Of a DNA stretch of 64,000 nt, positions 54,339-63,634 are shown in pieces. This DNA is from Anabaena catenula FACHB-362 (GTDB lineage: Bacteria > Cyanobacteriota > Cyanobacteriia > Cyanobacteriales > Nostocaceae). How positions within the stretch are numbered: position 1 is the first letter of the stretch; every line of letters begins with the position of its first letter. Under the pieces are notes generated by a model. It did not search any database. It saw only the letters and a list, made by a program, of their open reading frames with translations, and had not been told where the DNA came from. The stretch spans positions 1 through 64,000 of the forward strand of contig NZ_JACJTQ010000001.1 in the NCBI RefSeq assembly GCF_014698735.1. Direction: 5' to 3'. The position numbers and the translations under genes are program-made.

Positions 54339-55565
54339 ATGCCTACAGCACCTTATAATTGGATATCTTGCCAGATTGGCGCGCGTGAACATTACACCAT
54401 ACCCAGAGCTTTACAACAGCAGGGACAGCTTGCTCACTTAATTACAGATGCTTGGGTATCTCCTCAGTCTCCACTAAATTTTTTACCTAAATCTGTCTTA
54501 GCTAATTTACGGGAAAGATACCACCCAGACTTAAGTCAAGCATCTGTTCACGCTTTCAATAGTTCTTTAATTAGATTTGAATTAACTCAACGTCTGCAAA
54601 AAAAGACAGGATGGGATCGAGTTATTGCTCGTAATCAATGGTTTCAACAACAGACAATCAAGACTTTAGCAGGGCTATCTGACCAGATTACACATCCTCC
54701 CATACTATTTTCTTACAGCTATGCCGCTTTAGAGATTTTTCGATTTGCAAAACAACAGGAATGGTATACAATACTAGGTCAAATTGACCCAGGTTTGTGG
54801 GAAGAAAAAATGGTTACTCAAGAGTATGAACGATACCCCCAATATCGTGCAGATTGGCAACCAGCACCTCCTGAATATTGGCAAAGCTGGAGAGAAGAAT
54901 GTACTCTAGCTGATGCTATTGTGGTCAATTCCAATTGGTCGCTTCAACTCTTAGAAAAAACAGGTGTTGAGCCTAAAAAAATCCATATCGTTCCCTTAGT
55001 ATATACTCCACCACAAGCAGCTAGTAACTTTGTCCGCACTTCTCCAGAATTATTTTCTCAAGAGCGTCCTTTAAGGGTATTATTTTTGGGACAGGTAATT
55101 TTGCGAAAAGGGATTGCGGCTGTATTAGATGCAGTTCAATTACTTGAGGGATATCCTGTTGAGTTCTGGATTGTCGGCTCTGTGCAAATTGAGATTCCAT
55201 CTCGTTTGCAAAACCATCCGCAAATTCGTTGGTTAGGCCATGTTAACAGGAGTGAAACAGCACAATATTACCAGATGGCAGATGTGTTTTTGTTCCCGAC
55301 TATTTCCGATGGGTTTGGATTAACTCAACTGGAAGCGCAAGCATGGAAATTACCTATTATTGCTTCTCGTTCCTGTGGTGAAGTGGTTGTAGATGGTGAG
55401 AATGGTTGGATTTTGGAGGAAGTTAGTGGTAATAAAATTGCTGATTTGATACAGTCTATTTTGAGAGATACAGCACAATTACGATATTTGTCTAATGGTT
55501 TAGCTTCACAATTGAAATTTAGTCTTGAAAATTTATTTCAGTCATTAAAAACTTCCATTCTCTAA
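54339..55565 (+). CDS. Glycosyltransferase family 4
   Basis: 408 residues from ATG 54339, just after the RTX terminator; a start at 54297 would lie inside the hairpin. GT-B fold: MPTAPYNWISCQIGAREHYT, ADAIVVNSNWSLQLLEKTG, LRVLFLGQVILRKGIAAVLD, VFLFPTISDGFGLTQLEAQA (donor site with the E...E pair) and GEVVVDGENGWI. It resumes the polysaccharide gene run. The C-terminus SLENLFQSLKTS is helical. Confidence 0.9.
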   Translation: MPTAPYNWISCQIGAREHYTIPRALQQQGQLAHLITDAWVSPQSPLNFLPKSVLANLRERYHPDLSQASVHAFNSSLIRFELTQRLQKKTGWDRVIARNQWFQQQTIKTLAGLSDQITHPPILFSYSYAALEIFRFAKQQEWYTILGQIDPGLWEEKMVTQEYERYPQYRADWQPAPPEYWQSWREECTLADAIVVNSNWSLQLLEKTGVEPKKIHIVPLVYTPPQAASNFVRTSPELFSQERPLRVLFLGQVILRKGIAAVLDAVQLLEGYPVEFWIVGSVQIEIPSRLQNHPQIRWLGHVNRSETAQYYQMADVFLFPTISDGFGLTQLEAQAWKLPIIASRSCGEVVVDGENGWILEEVSGNKIADLIQSILRDTAQLRYLSNGLASQLKFSLENLFQSLKTSIL

Positions 55566-55601
55566 AGAGTTAGCCTCTATGACTACATAAGGTACAAATC
55601 G

Positions 55602-56315
55602 ATGAAAAATAACTCTGAAGAAATCTTGAAAGATTATTACAGCAAAAAAGCTAATGATTATGATAAGTTGCAGCTTCATGAAAATGATGAACATCATAAT
55701 GCTCTAAAACTACTCCTTGGTTTAATCATTAATGAAGATTTTCGTACTGTTCTAGATGTTGGAACCGGAACTGGTCGCGCACTTCTATATCTCAAGAATT
55801 TTTTACCAGATATCAATTATAGAGGAATTGAATTTATTCCTGAACTTCGAGAAATTAGTATATCAAAAGGACTTTCGTCTGAAAAAATTGATTTGGGTGA
55901 CGCTAGGGAATTACCATATCCAAACAACTCTTTTGAATTAGTTACCGCATTTGGTGTTCTTCATCATGTAGCTAATCCCCTACTTGTAATTGATGAAATG
56001 TTAAGAGTTTCATCACGTGCTATTTACATCTCAGATCATAATATTTATGGTTGGGGATCTACAATTACTAAAACAGCAAAACAATTACTTCGCACAGCTT
56101 TTGGTCAAAAGGGAAGTGGTCTTATATTGACTGGATTTCGTGGATATTATATAACTGATTATGATGGAGTATTTTACCCATTTTCTTTATGCGACTATCT
56201 ACCTAAACTCCAGCAGCATTCTAATATAGAGTTCTTATTTAGTACTAAAGGTCATACAACGAATTTGTATACTCAAGCATCGCACTTGGCTGTATTGGCA
56301 ACTAAAAAAACCTGA
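55602..56315 (+). CDS. Class I SAM-dependent methyltransferase
   Basis: 237 residues. Motif I TVLDVGTGTGRALLYLKNF, motif II region YRGIEFIPELREISISKGL, GDARELPYPNNSFELVTAFG (motif IV/V) and GVLHHVANPLLVIDEMLRVS are typical of small-molecule or sugar methyltransferases. It may methylate a sugar of the polymer. A decayed methyltransferase fragment follows at 56403. Confidence 0.9.
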   Translation: MKNNSEEILKDYYSKKANDYDKLQLHENDEHHNALKLLLGLIINEDFRTVLDVGTGTGRALLYLKNFLPDINYRGIEFIPELREISISKGLSSEKIDLGDARELPYPNNSFELVTAFGVLHHVANPLLVIDEMLRVSSRAIYISDHNIYGWGSTITKTAKQLLRTAFGQKGSGLILTGFRGYYITDYDGVFYPFSLCDYLPKLQQHSNIEFLFSTKGHTTNLYTQASHLAVLATKKT

Positions 56316-56402
56316 TTTATTGAGAGCATCTCTCCATTTATGTCAAATTGTATTCAAAGTTTTGACACTATTATTCTGTAGATATTTTAGAAGGTGAAGA
56401 AT

Positions 56403-56594
56403 ATGGATTTAGATACTTATTATAATAAATGGAATCATACAGATATTCATCCATATAGCCAAAACATTCTAGTAAATGCGGCAAAATCTGTACTCTATCA
56501 CCAGCCAAAACGAATCTAAGATATTGTTTGTGGTAATGGATATGTATGCAGTTTACTTTCAGAAAATGGGGTTGAATGTGTAGGAATTGAATGA
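56403..56594 (+). pseudogene. Methyltransferase gene remnant with internal stop
   Basis: From ATG 56403 the frame reads MDLDTYYNKWNHTDIHPYSQ, then an in-frame TAA at 56517-56519, then DIVCGNGYVCSLLSENGVEC and VGIE before a TGA at 56592. The D-x-x-C-G-N-G-Y pattern is motif I of a SAM methyltransferase. Only the first ~60 residues of a ~230-residue family remain. Confidence 0.85.
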
Positions 56595-56672
56595 TGTTAA
56601 ATAAATTTACATAAAAAACTCCCTCTCATTTAAAATAATGATTATTTTTTATTAAATGTAAAAACGGAAGCT

Positions 56673-57776
56673 ATGAAATATGCTCATGTTCAAAAAAAAA
56701 TTAGTGTCATTTTCTATTCTATACTGCCATCTCCATATCAAAGAGATTTATTCTACGCCATATCTCAACATCCTGATATAAACTTGAAAATTTTCTACTT
56801 AGAACCAGCTTGTGCCGATTCTCCTTGGCCTGAAAAACCCTTACAACCTTATGAACACATATTACCAGGGTTTCATTTAGCTTGGGGTTTATCCCGATTT
56901 CATTTTAACTGGCATTTTCCATCAACGACTGAAACTGATGTGGTGGTGCTAAATGGCTATATGAATGTAACTACTCAGTTGTTACTGAGATTGCAAGCTC
57001 AAAAAATTCCTTGTATTTTTTGGGGTGAAAAAATGGTGGGTAGTTCACAGGGAATTAAAGGAAAATTACAAAAATACTTAGCCGATAGTTTAAAATATTG
57101 TCGAGCGATCGCAGCCATTGGCACTAAAGCACAACAGGACTATCAACAACGTTTTCCTGATAAACCTATTTTTAATATTCCCTACTATTGTGATTTAACT
57201 AATTTTAGCCAAGATTTACCCCAGCGTCCACGCAATCCCATTACTATTCTATTTTGTGGTCAGATGATTGCGCGGAAAGGAGTGGATGTTCTGATTCAAG
57301 CATTTGATCATCTGATTCAAGCTGGTTTAAATGCTCGTTTACTGCTGGTGGGAAGAGAAGCAGAACTTCCTCAATTGTTAGAATTATTACCCATTATGAC
57401 TCGGCAAAAAATTGAATATGCAGGGTTTCAATCTCCTGAAAATTTGCCGCATTTTTTTCGAGAAGCTGATATATTTGTCTTACCTAGTCGATATGATGGC
57501 TGGGGAGTAGTTGTTAATCAAGCTCTTGGGGCTGGATTACCTATTATTTGTTCTGATACGGTTGGTGCTGCTTATGATTTAGTTGAACCAGGTAAAAATG
57601 GCTTTCTATTTCCATCAGGTGATGTTGTTAGTCTAACTGAAATTTTAATAAATTATTTAAACAATCCAGAAACAATTGCAGCGGCAAGCGAACAATCACT
57701 AAAAAAAGCAATTAATTTTTCGCTACAAGCAGGTGCAGAAAGTTGGATGGAAGTGTTTCAAAAAGTTGCTCGATAG
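56673..57776 (+). CDS. Glycosyltransferase family 4
   Basis: 367 residues, GT-B fold: KISVIFYSILPSPYQRDLFY at the N-terminus, AIAAIGTKAQQDYQQRF, ITILFCGQMIARKGVDVLIQ, IFVLPSRYDGWGVVVNQALG (donor site; W-G-x-V-V-N-Q pattern) and GAAYDLVEPGKNGFLFP. The acceptor is unknown. Confidence 0.92.
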   Translation: MKYAHVQKKISVIFYSILPSPYQRDLFYAISQHPDINLKIFYLEPACADSPWPEKPLQPYEHILPGFHLAWGLSRFHFNWHFPSTTETDVVVLNGYMNVTTQLLLRLQAQKIPCIFWGEKMVGSSQGIKGKLQKYLADSLKYCRAIAAIGTKAQQDYQQRFPDKPIFNIPYYCDLTNFSQDLPQRPRNPITILFCGQMIARKGVDVLIQAFDHLIQAGLNARLLLVGREAELPQLLELLPIMTRQKIEYAGFQSPENLPHFFREADIFVLPSRYDGWGVVVNQALGAGLPIICSDTVGAAYDLVEPGKNGFLFPSGDVVSLTEILINYLNNPETIAAASEQSLKKAINFSLQAGAESWMEVFQKVAR

Positions 57777-57830
57777 TTTGTTTGGTTTATTAATGTTAGA
57801 GATTGTTCAAAAATTAATTATCACAATTTA

Positions 57831-59006
57831 ATGCGAATCTTATTTGTTAGCAGCAGTTCTGGGTCACGCGGTGGAGGTGAACTCTATTTAATTTATCTGG
57901 GGCAAGAACTAGCAAATCGGGGCTATTCTGTGGGATTATGGTGTTCTCAACATCCAATCATGGATGAACTAGTAAGTTCATTTGGTAGGTTTGGAGAAGT
58001 ATTGCGATCGCCCTACGTCAATACATACAATCGTAAATTGCGTTCCTTTTCAGATGTTTTCTCTCGCTCTAATCATGCTTGTATCTCAGATTGGCAAGCT
58101 TTTCAACCTGATATTATTCATCTCAACAAGCAAAACTTAGAAGATGGGTTGGATTTATTAACATGGTCTGATTCTCTACAAATACCGAGATTAGCAACTA
58201 TCCATATTACCCAAACTCAGGCCAGTTTAGGAGCAGTTTTAGGCACATGGCGGGACAAAATAGCCAAAAGAGCATTAAATAGGTTTAGCGGTTCACTTCT
58301 AGCCATTTCCGAAAATCGTGGTCGAGAATTAAAAAAGTTTCTCCCTTCTTTGGCTGAGAAAATAACAGTTATTGACAATGGAGTTTGCATTCCTGAAGAT
58401 ACAGAACGTTTGACAAAGCGTCAAGATGCTCGTTCCCAACTAGGAATCCATGCCGATGAATTACTAATAGTAGCAGTGGGAAGAATGGAAGCACAAAAGC
58501 AACCGCTGCTATTTTTACAATGGGCTACTCACCTCAAGCGTAACCTTCCGGCTGCGCGTTTTTTATGGGTTGGCGATGGGCGTTTAACTCCCATGTGGGA
58601 TCAATGGGTTGTCGAATATAATGCCCAAGAATACATTCAACGCTTGGGTTGGCAAAAAGACGTGACACCATTTTTAGCAGCAGCAGATGGATTTTTTCAT
58701 CCTGCTCAGTTTGAGGGATTACCATTTGCTTTGTTGGAGGCAATGGCTTGGTCTTTGCCATGTATGATTAGTTCATCTCTAGCAGATGAGCTAAAGTTTC
58801 CCCCAGAAGTTTGTTTCATAGCTTCTGGAAAAGACAACTTGACTGGGTTAGACTCGTTTGTTAATCCAGGTTTACGAAACTCCGTGGCTAGTGCTGGTTA
58901 TCAATTAATAAAAGAGCGATTTTCTCTAGCAAATATGGTAGATACTTATGAATCTCTTTATCAAAGCCTCAGTCGTACCATATCTGGCCAGTCACCCATA
59001 ATGTAG
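57831..59006 (+). CDS. Glycosyltransferase family 4
   Basis: 391 residues: RILFVSSSSGSRGGGELYLI (glycine-rich donor/acceptor loop), ATIHITQTQASLGAVLGTWR, LLIVAVGRMEAQKQPLLFLQ, FFHPAQFEGLPFALLEAMAW (donor-site E...E). It lies 54 bp after the previous GT4. Confidence 0.92.
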   Translation: MRILFVSSSSGSRGGGELYLIYLGQELANRGYSVGLWCSQHPIMDELVSSFGRFGEVLRSPYVNTYNRKLRSFSDVFSRSNHACISDWQAFQPDIIHLNKQNLEDGLDLLTWSDSLQIPRLATIHITQTQASLGAVLGTWRDKIAKRALNRFSGSLLAISENRGRELKKFLPSLAEKITVIDNGVCIPEDTERLTKRQDARSQLGIHADELLIVAVGRMEAQKQPLLFLQWATHLKRNLPAARFLWVGDGRLTPMWDQWVVEYNAQEYIQRLGWQKDVTPFLAAADGFFHPAQFEGLPFALLEAMAWSLPCMISSSLADELKFPPEVCFIASGKDNLTGLDSFVNPGLRNSVASAGYQLIKERFSLANMVDTYESLYQSLSRTISGQSPIM

Positions 59007-59073
59007 AGATGTTGTATGCAACGTCTATTAGTTCGCAGATTCGCAGTTTTTTATTGGACATGATATCAATCTC

Positions 59074-60519
59074 ATGAACATCTCCAGCAATCCCTACTAT
59101 CCACCTATCGTCAAAAAACGCATCACAAAGGCAACATTTTTGGGAACAGTTGCCTTGATTTCTAGCTTATTCATAGCATATGTAAATATTAGTATAGAGC
59201 AAACTCCTAGCCTCATGGCTAATCAGGTAGCTATTACCGTAATAATAGGAATAGCTCTCAGTATCTGGAGTGACAGTAGTCGCGGGTTGGAAAATTTGTT
59301 TCGAGCCGATTTAGCTTGTATCGTAGCTCTGTATTTTTTAACACTGATTGAGTTTCTATATCCACAGATAAAGTTTGATCAACTTTTGACTTCTGAGCAA
59401 ACTGCCCATGCTCTCGACGCTCTTTTGGTGGGATTGGGTGGACTGGGAATTGGTCGCCACATAACTTTGTTTAAGCCAGCACCTCCCAGTTGGTTAGACT
59501 TCGGTAATATTCCTGATAAAGCGCTGTTTCGGATATTTTGCATCTCAGCCTTTCTCGCATACCTATATGTTTTCATGTCAGTTGACTTCAATCCTATCAA
59601 GCTAATTGAAGCTCAACTTGGCCCCCGGTTTGCTGTGCCGTGGGGACGAGGGCGTTTAGGCGACTGGCGAGTATTTTTGTCGGAACTGAAGCTATTTTCT
59701 TACGCCATACCACCCCTTGCAGGTATTATCTGGAATCGTCGTCAATCTTTTCGCGGTTGGCAGATATTTTTGGTTGGTATCGTCTTTGTGTTCACTTTTT
59801 TTGATGGATTTGCCAGCGGAACACGCAATATATTTGGTGCCTATATTGCCACATTCTTGGGTGGCTATTTACTCACATTACAGCGTCCTAATCTGTTCAA
59901 TGTCACTGCGCCTATTGCTGTAATGGGATATGCCATGGTGTTTGCCACCCGTCATATGCTGGGGTTTAGAGATATGGGCATCAGCCGATATTTAGCAACC
60001 GCAGCCTACGCTACTCAAAAAGTGCAAGGAACTCTAGCAGTGGACTACAACCTGCATAGCATCGGTTTATTAGTTGATGCCTTCCCGATTAAACATGATT
60101 TTCTGGGACTGGAATTGTTATATGTATTTGCTACTAAACCCATACCTAGAGTTTTGTGGCCTGATAAACCGGAAGGTCTAAGTGTATCCATTGAAGAAGT
60201 CGTGGGCGCTGATGGTTGGACAGTAGCTTCAACTTATGTTGGCGAAAGCTACATGATGGGTGGTATGTTGGCAGTGATATTAATATCTCTGTGCATAGGT
60301 ATATTAGCAACTTGGTGGTCTCGAACAGCTGCATTTCATACTACTGGTTACGGTATAGTAGTCAACGCTTTAGGCTTTTTTACAGCAGCAATTTCTATGC
60401 GAAGTCTGATTATCTTTACAACTTCACTCCTACCAATTTTGGGGCTAATTTTCTTTGCCAAGACTTTTCCTCGTTTATTGGGTATTAAACGCTTACCTCA
60501 GCAGTATCCTCGAAGTTAA
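59074..60519 (+). CDS. Wzy-like O-antigen/polysaccharide polymerase, multi-spanning
   Basis: 481 residues with about 11 membrane segments and a large loop around residues 330-390 (PIPRVLWPDKPEGLSVSIEE followed by VGESYMMGG), a pattern found in Wzy-type repeat-unit polymerases. Wzy joins lipid-linked repeat units on the periplasmic side. It has no soluble domain. No flippase (Wzx) gene is seen in this window; it may lie beyond either edge. It ends 22 bp before the next gene's start. Confidence 0.82.
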   Translation: MNISSNPYYPPIVKKRITKATFLGTVALISSLFIAYVNISIEQTPSLMANQVAITVIIGIALSIWSDSSRGLENLFRADLACIVALYFLTLIEFLYPQIKFDQLLTSEQTAHALDALLVGLGGLGIGRHITLFKPAPPSWLDFGNIPDKALFRIFCISAFLAYLYVFMSVDFNPIKLIEAQLGPRFAVPWGRGRLGDWRVFLSELKLFSYAIPPLAGIIWNRRQSFRGWQIFLVGIVFVFTFFDGFASGTRNIFGAYIATFLGGYLLTLQRPNLFNVTAPIAVMGYAMVFATRHMLGFRDMGISRYLATAAYATQKVQGTLAVDYNLHSIGLLVDAFPIKHDFLGLELLYVFATKPIPRVLWPDKPEGLSVSIEEVVGADGWTVASTYVGESYMMGGMLAVILISLCIGILATWWSRTAAFHTTGYGIVVNALGFFTAAISMRSLIIFTTSLLPILGLIFFAKTFPRLLGIKRLPQQYPRS

Positions 60520-60541
60520 TTACACTGAGATATATTATAAA

Positions 60542-61708
60542 ATGAAAGTTTTACACGTAATTCCTTCTATCAGCCCTAAGCTAGGGGGTCCCACTCAGGT
60601 AGTTCTCAATTTGGTGCGGGCTTTACGCGCAGAAGGAATAAATGCAGAGATTGCAACTACTAATGATGATGAGGGAATGCTGCTGGATGTCCCATTATTT
60701 GAGCGTGTAGAATACCAAGGGCTACCAGTTTGGTTTTTTCCCCCTGCGGCTCGCATCAAAGCATTTTTACCTTCACCAGGATTTACGCAGTGGCTATGGA
60801 AAAATATCAAAAATTACGACATTTTAGATAATCACTATTTATTTTCATATCTTCCTAGCTGTGCTGCTATTTTTGCCCAGTGGCAACAAGTGCCATACAC
60901 AGTGAGAATCATGGGACAATTAACACCTTGGGCATTGGCGCAAAGCCAGTTAAAAAAGCAAGTTTATAGCACTTTAATTGAGCGACGTAATTTAAATAAT
61001 GCTGGGGCTATCCACTGTACATCTGTGGGTGAGATGGAAGATGCGTTGCGGTTTGAAGTTAAGCCACCTAAAATAGTTTTGCCTTTGGGAGTGAATCCAC
61101 CTGTATTGATTCCTGATGCTAAATACAAATTGCGCGATCGCCATCATATCTCTACTGAAGTTCCCATTGTTCTGTTTCTTTCCCGTCTACACTACAAGAA
61201 ACGTCCTGAATTGTTGATTCAAGCACTAGGTGAGTTAGTAAAACAGGAGCAGAAGTTTCACTTACTTATTGCCGGTTCTGGAGAAGATTTATATGTTAAA
61301 TCTTTACAGCAAATAGTGGCATCCCTTAATCTCGCAGAGCAAACTTCTTTTGTCGGGTTTGTCAGTGGATATGATAAAGATTTGCTGTTGCAAGGTTCGG
61401 ATTTGTTTGTACTACCTACTTATTCCGAAAATTTTGGTATCGCCCTAGCAGAGGCTATGGTGTCGGGTTTACCGATTATCACAACGCCGGGTGTGCAAAT
61501 TGCGCCGGAAATCGCTGAAGCTAAAGCTGGAATCATTGTAGAAGGAGAAATAGAAGCTCTGCAAGAAGCGATCGCTAATTTTTTAAATTCTCCCCAATTG
61601 CGGGAACAAATTGGTCAAAATGGTCGTTCATTTGCTTTAGAACGTTATTCATGGCAGACAATTGCTAAACAATTAGCTACTGCCTATCAAAAAATCATTA
61701 ATCAATAA
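60542..61708 (+). CDS. Glycosyltransferase family 4
   Basis: 388 residues from ATG 60542; a longer frame from 60455 overlaps the polymerase gene and is not preferred. MKVLHVIPSISPKLGGPTQV (glycine-rich loop), IVLFLSRLHYKKRPELLIQA, LFVLPTYSENFGIALAEAMV (donor-site E...E) and SFVGFVSGYDKDLLLQGS. Part of the plus-strand run of assembly genes. Confidence 0.92.
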   Translation: MKVLHVIPSISPKLGGPTQVVLNLVRALRAEGINAEIATTNDDEGMLLDVPLFERVEYQGLPVWFFPPAARIKAFLPSPGFTQWLWKNIKNYDILDNHYLFSYLPSCAAIFAQWQQVPYTVRIMGQLTPWALAQSQLKKQVYSTLIERRNLNNAGAIHCTSVGEMEDALRFEVKPPKIVLPLGVNPPVLIPDAKYKLRDRHHISTEVPIVLFLSRLHYKKRPELLIQALGELVKQEQKFHLLIAGSGEDLYVKSLQQIVASLNLAEQTSFVGFVSGYDKDLLLQGSDLFVLPTYSENFGIALAEAMVSGLPIITTPGVQIAPEIAEAKAGIIVEGEIEALQEAIANFLNSPQLREQIGQNGRSFALERYSWQTIAKQLATAYQKIINQ

Positions 61709-61823
61709 TAGCTGTTAAATTGTATGATGCCAATGTGATCAGGGTGGGCGAATTCATTTTTCTTGTGTACCCTTTGTGGAAGACAGTCCAAATAAACCTA
61801 CTGAAAACACATTGATTTTACTC

Positions 61824-62420
61824 ATGAAGTGGTTATGTCGCCAATTCAAAAAATATTGGGTTTTAAGTTTAGTCGGCTTTATCCTGGTGCTTATAAGTGT
61901 TATTCCTATGAGAATAGCGATCGCCTCTTACCAAGCGCCCCATCCCCAAGCTATCCTTACCCTTGGTGGTGGACCAGAGCGAGAAAAGTTTACAGCCGAA
62001 TTTGCTCAAGAACATCCTCATCTAGATATCTGGGTTTCCAGCGGTATACTCCCAGCCCAAGCCTTTGCTATTTTTGAGAATGTAGGTATTCCTACGAACC
62101 GTATTCACCTCGACTACCGTGCTGTTGACACAGTTACTAATTTTACTACCCTGGTTGACGATTTCCAGCAACGCCATATTCAGCACGTCTACCTGATCAC
62201 TTCAAATTTTCATCTCCCAAGGGCAACAACCATAGCCACCCTAGTTTTAGGTAGCCAAGGCATTACTTTTACCCCAATTTCTATTCCCTCCGAACGACCT
62301 AGAGAATCAGTTGCCCGTATTATCCGCGACAGTGGACGTTCTCTATTGTGGATTGTATCAGGTCGTACTGGAGCCAGTTTCAACCCTCGTTTTCGTCCCC
62401 CAGTTTATGCGTCTAGATAA
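61824..62420 (+). CDS. YdcF/DUF218 family protein
   Basis: 198 residues from ATG 61824, with an in-frame GTG at 61776; neither has a strong Shine-Dalgarno sequence. One membrane segment (about 10-30, LSLVGFILVLISVIP) and then the DUF218 domain: AILTLGGGPEREKFTAEFA, VSSGILPAQAFAIFENVG, AVDTVTNFTTLVDDFQ, HVYLITSNFHLPRATTIATL. Relatives (SanA, ElyC) act in envelope integrity or lipid carrier metabolism. It overlaps the next gene by 14 bp. Confidence 0.85.
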   Translation: MKWLCRQFKKYWVLSLVGFILVLISVIPMRIAIASYQAPHPQAILTLGGGPEREKFTAEFAQEHPHLDIWVSSGILPAQAFAIFENVGIPTNRIHLDYRAVDTVTNFTTLVDDFQQRHIQHVYLITSNFHLPRATTIATLVLGSQGITFTPISIPSERPRESVARIIRDSGRSLLWIVSGRTGASFNPRFRPPVYASR

Positions 62421-62991
62421 TTACACCATTGGCAATTATACCCCAGGTGCGCCCTACCTTCAGCAACTTTTGTGGTACTTTTTGGGTTCACCTTTAGTTG
62501 AAAGTTATTTGCTACCCATATCAACAGTAAAAATTGGTATTCTCCGTATCTTTGGTGCAAGTATCGGTAAAGGAGTCCGTATAAAACCGGGGGTACGAAT
62601 CAAATTTCCCTGGCGTTTGAGTATCGGTAACTATGTCTGGATTGGGGAAAATACCTGGATTGACAACCTTGCACCTGTCGTGATAGAAAATCATGTCTGT
62701 CTGTCCCAAGGGGTTTATCTATGTACTGGTAATCATGATTGGAATCATCTAGATTTTCAATTGATTTCTGCTCCCATACATATTGAAGAGAGTAGTTGGA
62801 TAGCAGCAAAATCGGTAATTGGTCCGGGAGTAACAATCGGACGGGGAGCAGTTTTAACCCTAGGTAGTGTCACTGGACAATCCTTAGAGTCAATGATGAT
62901 TTATGCAGGTAATCCTGCTCAACCCATTAAGAAAAGGAAAATGGGACAAAAAGCTGAAGTATCTTTGCCTATTCCAGCAAAAGATGAATAG
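62407..62991 (+). CDS. WcaF-type acetyltransferase (hexapeptide family)
   Basis: 194 residues from ATG 62407; an extension to 62311 overlaps the DUF218 gene and is not supported. MRLDNYTIGNYTPGAPYLQQ is followed by a hydrophobic stretch (LLWYFLGSPLVESYLL) and hexapeptide repeats (RIFGASIGKGVRIKPGVRIK, RLSIGNYVWIGENTWIDNL, VIENHVCLSQGVYLCTGNHD, GPGVTIGRGAVLTLGSVTGQ). The CTGNHDW motif is typical of colanic-acid-type WcaF acetyltransferases. It probably O-acetylates a sugar of the polymer or its repeat unit. Confidence 0.9.
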   Translation: MRLDNYTIGNYTPGAPYLQQLLWYFLGSPLVESYLLPISTVKIGILRIFGASIGKGVRIKPGVRIKFPWRLSIGNYVWIGENTWIDNLAPVVIENHVCLSQGVYLCTGNHDWNHLDFQLISAPIHIEESSWIAAKSVIGPGVTIGRGAVLTLGSVTGQSLESMMIYAGNPAQPIKKRKMGQKAEVSLPIPAKDE

Positions 62992-63634
62992 TTCTCCCCA
63001 CATCAAAATCTACTTAATTCTTGAAAAATTACCCAAATTATATAGGATTTCTATTTGATTTTTGCGTATCCCTAGCGGCTAAAGCCACCCTGCGCTAGAG
63101 CAAAAGTGGCCTAGCGCTTAAAGAACTAAGTACCCTTCCTGTGAAGAGGGAAGAGTTATATTAAACAAGGATAATCACTTATTATTAAAATCTCTCCGTG
63201 TCAGAGCGTCAGCCCTAATGATAAGTTTATCTATAAAGAGATGCTGAAGCGAACAACCGGACTTGATATAAAGTTCCTAAATTAGTAATGATGGCTACAC
63301 CACGCAAGTTAACAGTAATCAAAGCAGATTCCTATATCATCAACAAAACACACAACTGAGAAGCTAGGGTGTAGAATGTAAACAATTTTTTTTTATCTTC
63401 CCATGATGATACAATTCACACAAGACTATAATGGTAGGAAATTGACTCAGGGATCAAAAATGCTATTACGTAAAAATACTGTAAAAGAAAACCAAGAAGG
63501 CATCTACGGGGTAAGTAAATTTGATAAATTTGAAATTTTCAGTTTACTCATTGGGCATTTTAGAAATTAGTTCGGTACAACTGAGACCGAAGAATCATAA
63601 AATATTTACCTAGATAATTTAGCGATAAAAATCC
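62992..63634. other. Intergenic region before the chain-length gene
   Basis: About 640 bp, no convincing gene. It holds GCGCTAG/CTAGCGC inverted ends at 63092-63117 and a short imperfect stem at 63133-63152 (CTTCC/GGAAG), which might together end the upstream run, then a dispersed-repeat-like stretch. A small frame at 63460-63570 is listed separately with low confidence. Confidence 0.5.
63460..63570 (+). CDS. Possible 36-residue peptide upstream of the chain-length gene
   Basis: Starts MLLRKNTVKENQEGIYGVSK and ends GHFRN. A GGGA is six bases upstream. No family is recognised, and length alone gives little support. It could be a leader peptide or chance. Confidence 0.2.
   Translation: MLLRKNTVKENQEGIYGVSKFDKFEIFSLLIGHFRN

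Noticed and set aside
60146-60488. Frames inside the Wzy-like polymerase gene on both strands
   Set aside because: They overlap the 481-residue multi-spanning protein fully and have no family resemblance.
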